Below, in pieces: positions 63,423-64,000 of a DNA stretch of 64,000 nt. The notes under the pieces are model-generated. The model ran no database searches, was not told the origin of the DNA, and saw only the letters and a program-made list of their open reading frames with translations. Source of the DNA: Ignavibacteria bacterium. GTDB taxonomy: Bacteria; Bacteroidota; Ignavibacteria; UBA10030. The stretch lies in the NCBI GenBank assembly GCA_016873805.1, contig VGVZ01000015.1, positions 1 through 64,000 on the forward strand. Reading direction: 5' to 3'. Positions within the stretch are counted from its first letter, which is position 1. Each line of letters starts with the position of its first letter. Made by a program: the position numbers and the translations under genes.

Positions 63423-64000
63423 TGAATTTCACACTCAAGATATGGCGCCAGAAGAATCGAACCGATGAGGGGCGTTTCGTCGAGTACACCGTGAAAGACA
63501 TTTCACCCGATGCTTCCCTCCTCGAGATGCTCGACGTCCTCAACAACGACATCGTGAGAAAGGGTGAAGACCCCGTGGCATTCGATCACGACTGCCGTGA
63601 AGGAATCTGCGGCAGCTGCGGACTCGTCATCGACGGGCGGAGCCACGGCCCGAACCGCGGCATCGCGACGTGTGAGCTTCGGATGCGCAGTTTCCGTGAC
63701 GGCAACACCATTGTCGTCGAGCCGTGGCGGGCAAAGGCCTTCCCGATCATCAAGGACCTCGTGGTCGATCGCTCCGCATTCGAGCGGATCATGCAGGCAG
63801 GCGGATACGTCTCCACGAAGACCGGAGGCGTTCCCGATGCGAACGCAATCCCCATTCCGAAGCCCGTCGCAGAAGAAGCGATGGACGCCGCGGCGTGTAT
63901 CGGATGCGGCGCCTGCGTCGCGGCCTGTCCAAACGGCTCAGCCATGCTCTTCGTCTCCGCGAAGGTGTCTCAGCTGGCGCTCCTGCCGCAAGGACAGGTG
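63422..64000 (+). CDS. sdhB: Succinate dehydrogenase iron-sulfur subunit, cut by window end
   Basis: The first 193 residues of SdhB. The [2Fe-2S] ligands are in [15 protein letters not shown] and the later ATCEL; the [4Fe-4S] site begins [17 protein letters not shown]. The last cysteine group for the [3Fe-4S] cluster lies beyond the window. Start ATG 63422 overlaps the sdhA stop. Cytoplasmic electron bridge between FAD in SdhA and the hemes and quinone in SdhC. Confidence 0.96.
   Translation, partial: MNFTLKIWRQKNRTDEGRFVEYTVKDISPDASLLEMLDVLNNDIVRKGEDPVAFDHDCREGICGSCGLVIDGRSHGPNRGIATCELRMRSFRDGNTIVVEPWRAKAFPIIKDLVVDRSAFERIMQAGGYVSTKTGGVPDANAIPIPKPVAEEAMDAAACIGCGACVAACPNGSAMLFVSAKVSQLALLPQGQV

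Overview
The window looks like a chromosome segment from an Ignavibacteria/Kryptonia-type member of the Bacteroidota-Chlorobi group. The grounds are three exported proteins with a type IX secretion (T9SS) C-terminal sorting domain of the YPNPFNPST type, an outer-membrane economy of TonB-dependent receptors and OprP-like porins, a b558-type sdhCAB operon, and Ser/Thr kinases fused to TPR arrays. Several promoters read as ordinary sigma-70 boxes (TTGACA-like, 17 bp, TAnnnT) rather than the Bacteroides TTG/TAnnTTTG type. The taxon is inferred from gene content only.

Layout. 0.1-1.6 kb: a secreted serine beta-lactamase-like hydrolase. 2.2-15.0 kb: a chitin-utilisation locus with a ROK regulator, TonB-dependent receptor, secreted beta-helix protein, two GH18 chitinases, an AmpG-like MFS permease and a GH94 chitobiose phosphorylase. 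Together these give extracellular cleavage, outer-membrane uptake, inner-membrane uptake and phosphorolysis. 15.4-17.4 kb: an arsR-arsC-acr3 arsenic operon with a promoter and operator that can be read base by base. 17.6-19.7 kb: a PadR regulator and its membrane partner, with a 94-bp MITE-like element at their junction. 19.8-23.6 kb: a decayed strip (hsdR relic, a membrane-protein relic, a 56-bp repeat) around an intact 608-residue protein of unknown function. 23.6-30.2 kb: a three-gene operon (small cysteine-containing exported peptide, membrane-anchored thioredoxin-like protein, propeller lipoprotein), a Yip1-like protein, apolipoprotein N-acyltransferase, and more relics.

30.2-43.7 kb: a phosphate/polyphosphate region. 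On the minus strand lie two CYTH-type genes, a DASS symporter, a small membrane protein, a PhoU-like DUF47 protein, a PiT phosphate transporter, an OprP-like porin, a 38-residue lipoprotein, lamin-tail-domain proteins and an SdiA-regulated-type propeller. Divergent to these sits a three-component sensor: PhnD-like binding protein, histidine kinase, sigma-54 activator. A near-consensus -24/-12 element in front of the minus-strand genes suggests that this sensor controls them.

44.0-56.5 kb: four paralogous PknB-type kinases, one truncated and fused to a broken alcohol dehydrogenase. They are interleaved with a HicBA toxin-antitoxin pair, an alpha/beta hydrolase and a DUF4143 ATPase, and share identical DNA blocks that indicate gene conversion. 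56.8-57.2 kb: an initiator tRNA followed by a duplicated copy shattered by three perfect hairpins. 57.4-64.0 kb: a housekeeping run of ybaB, recR, two lipoproteins, ftsX, sdhC, sdhA and the start of sdhB.
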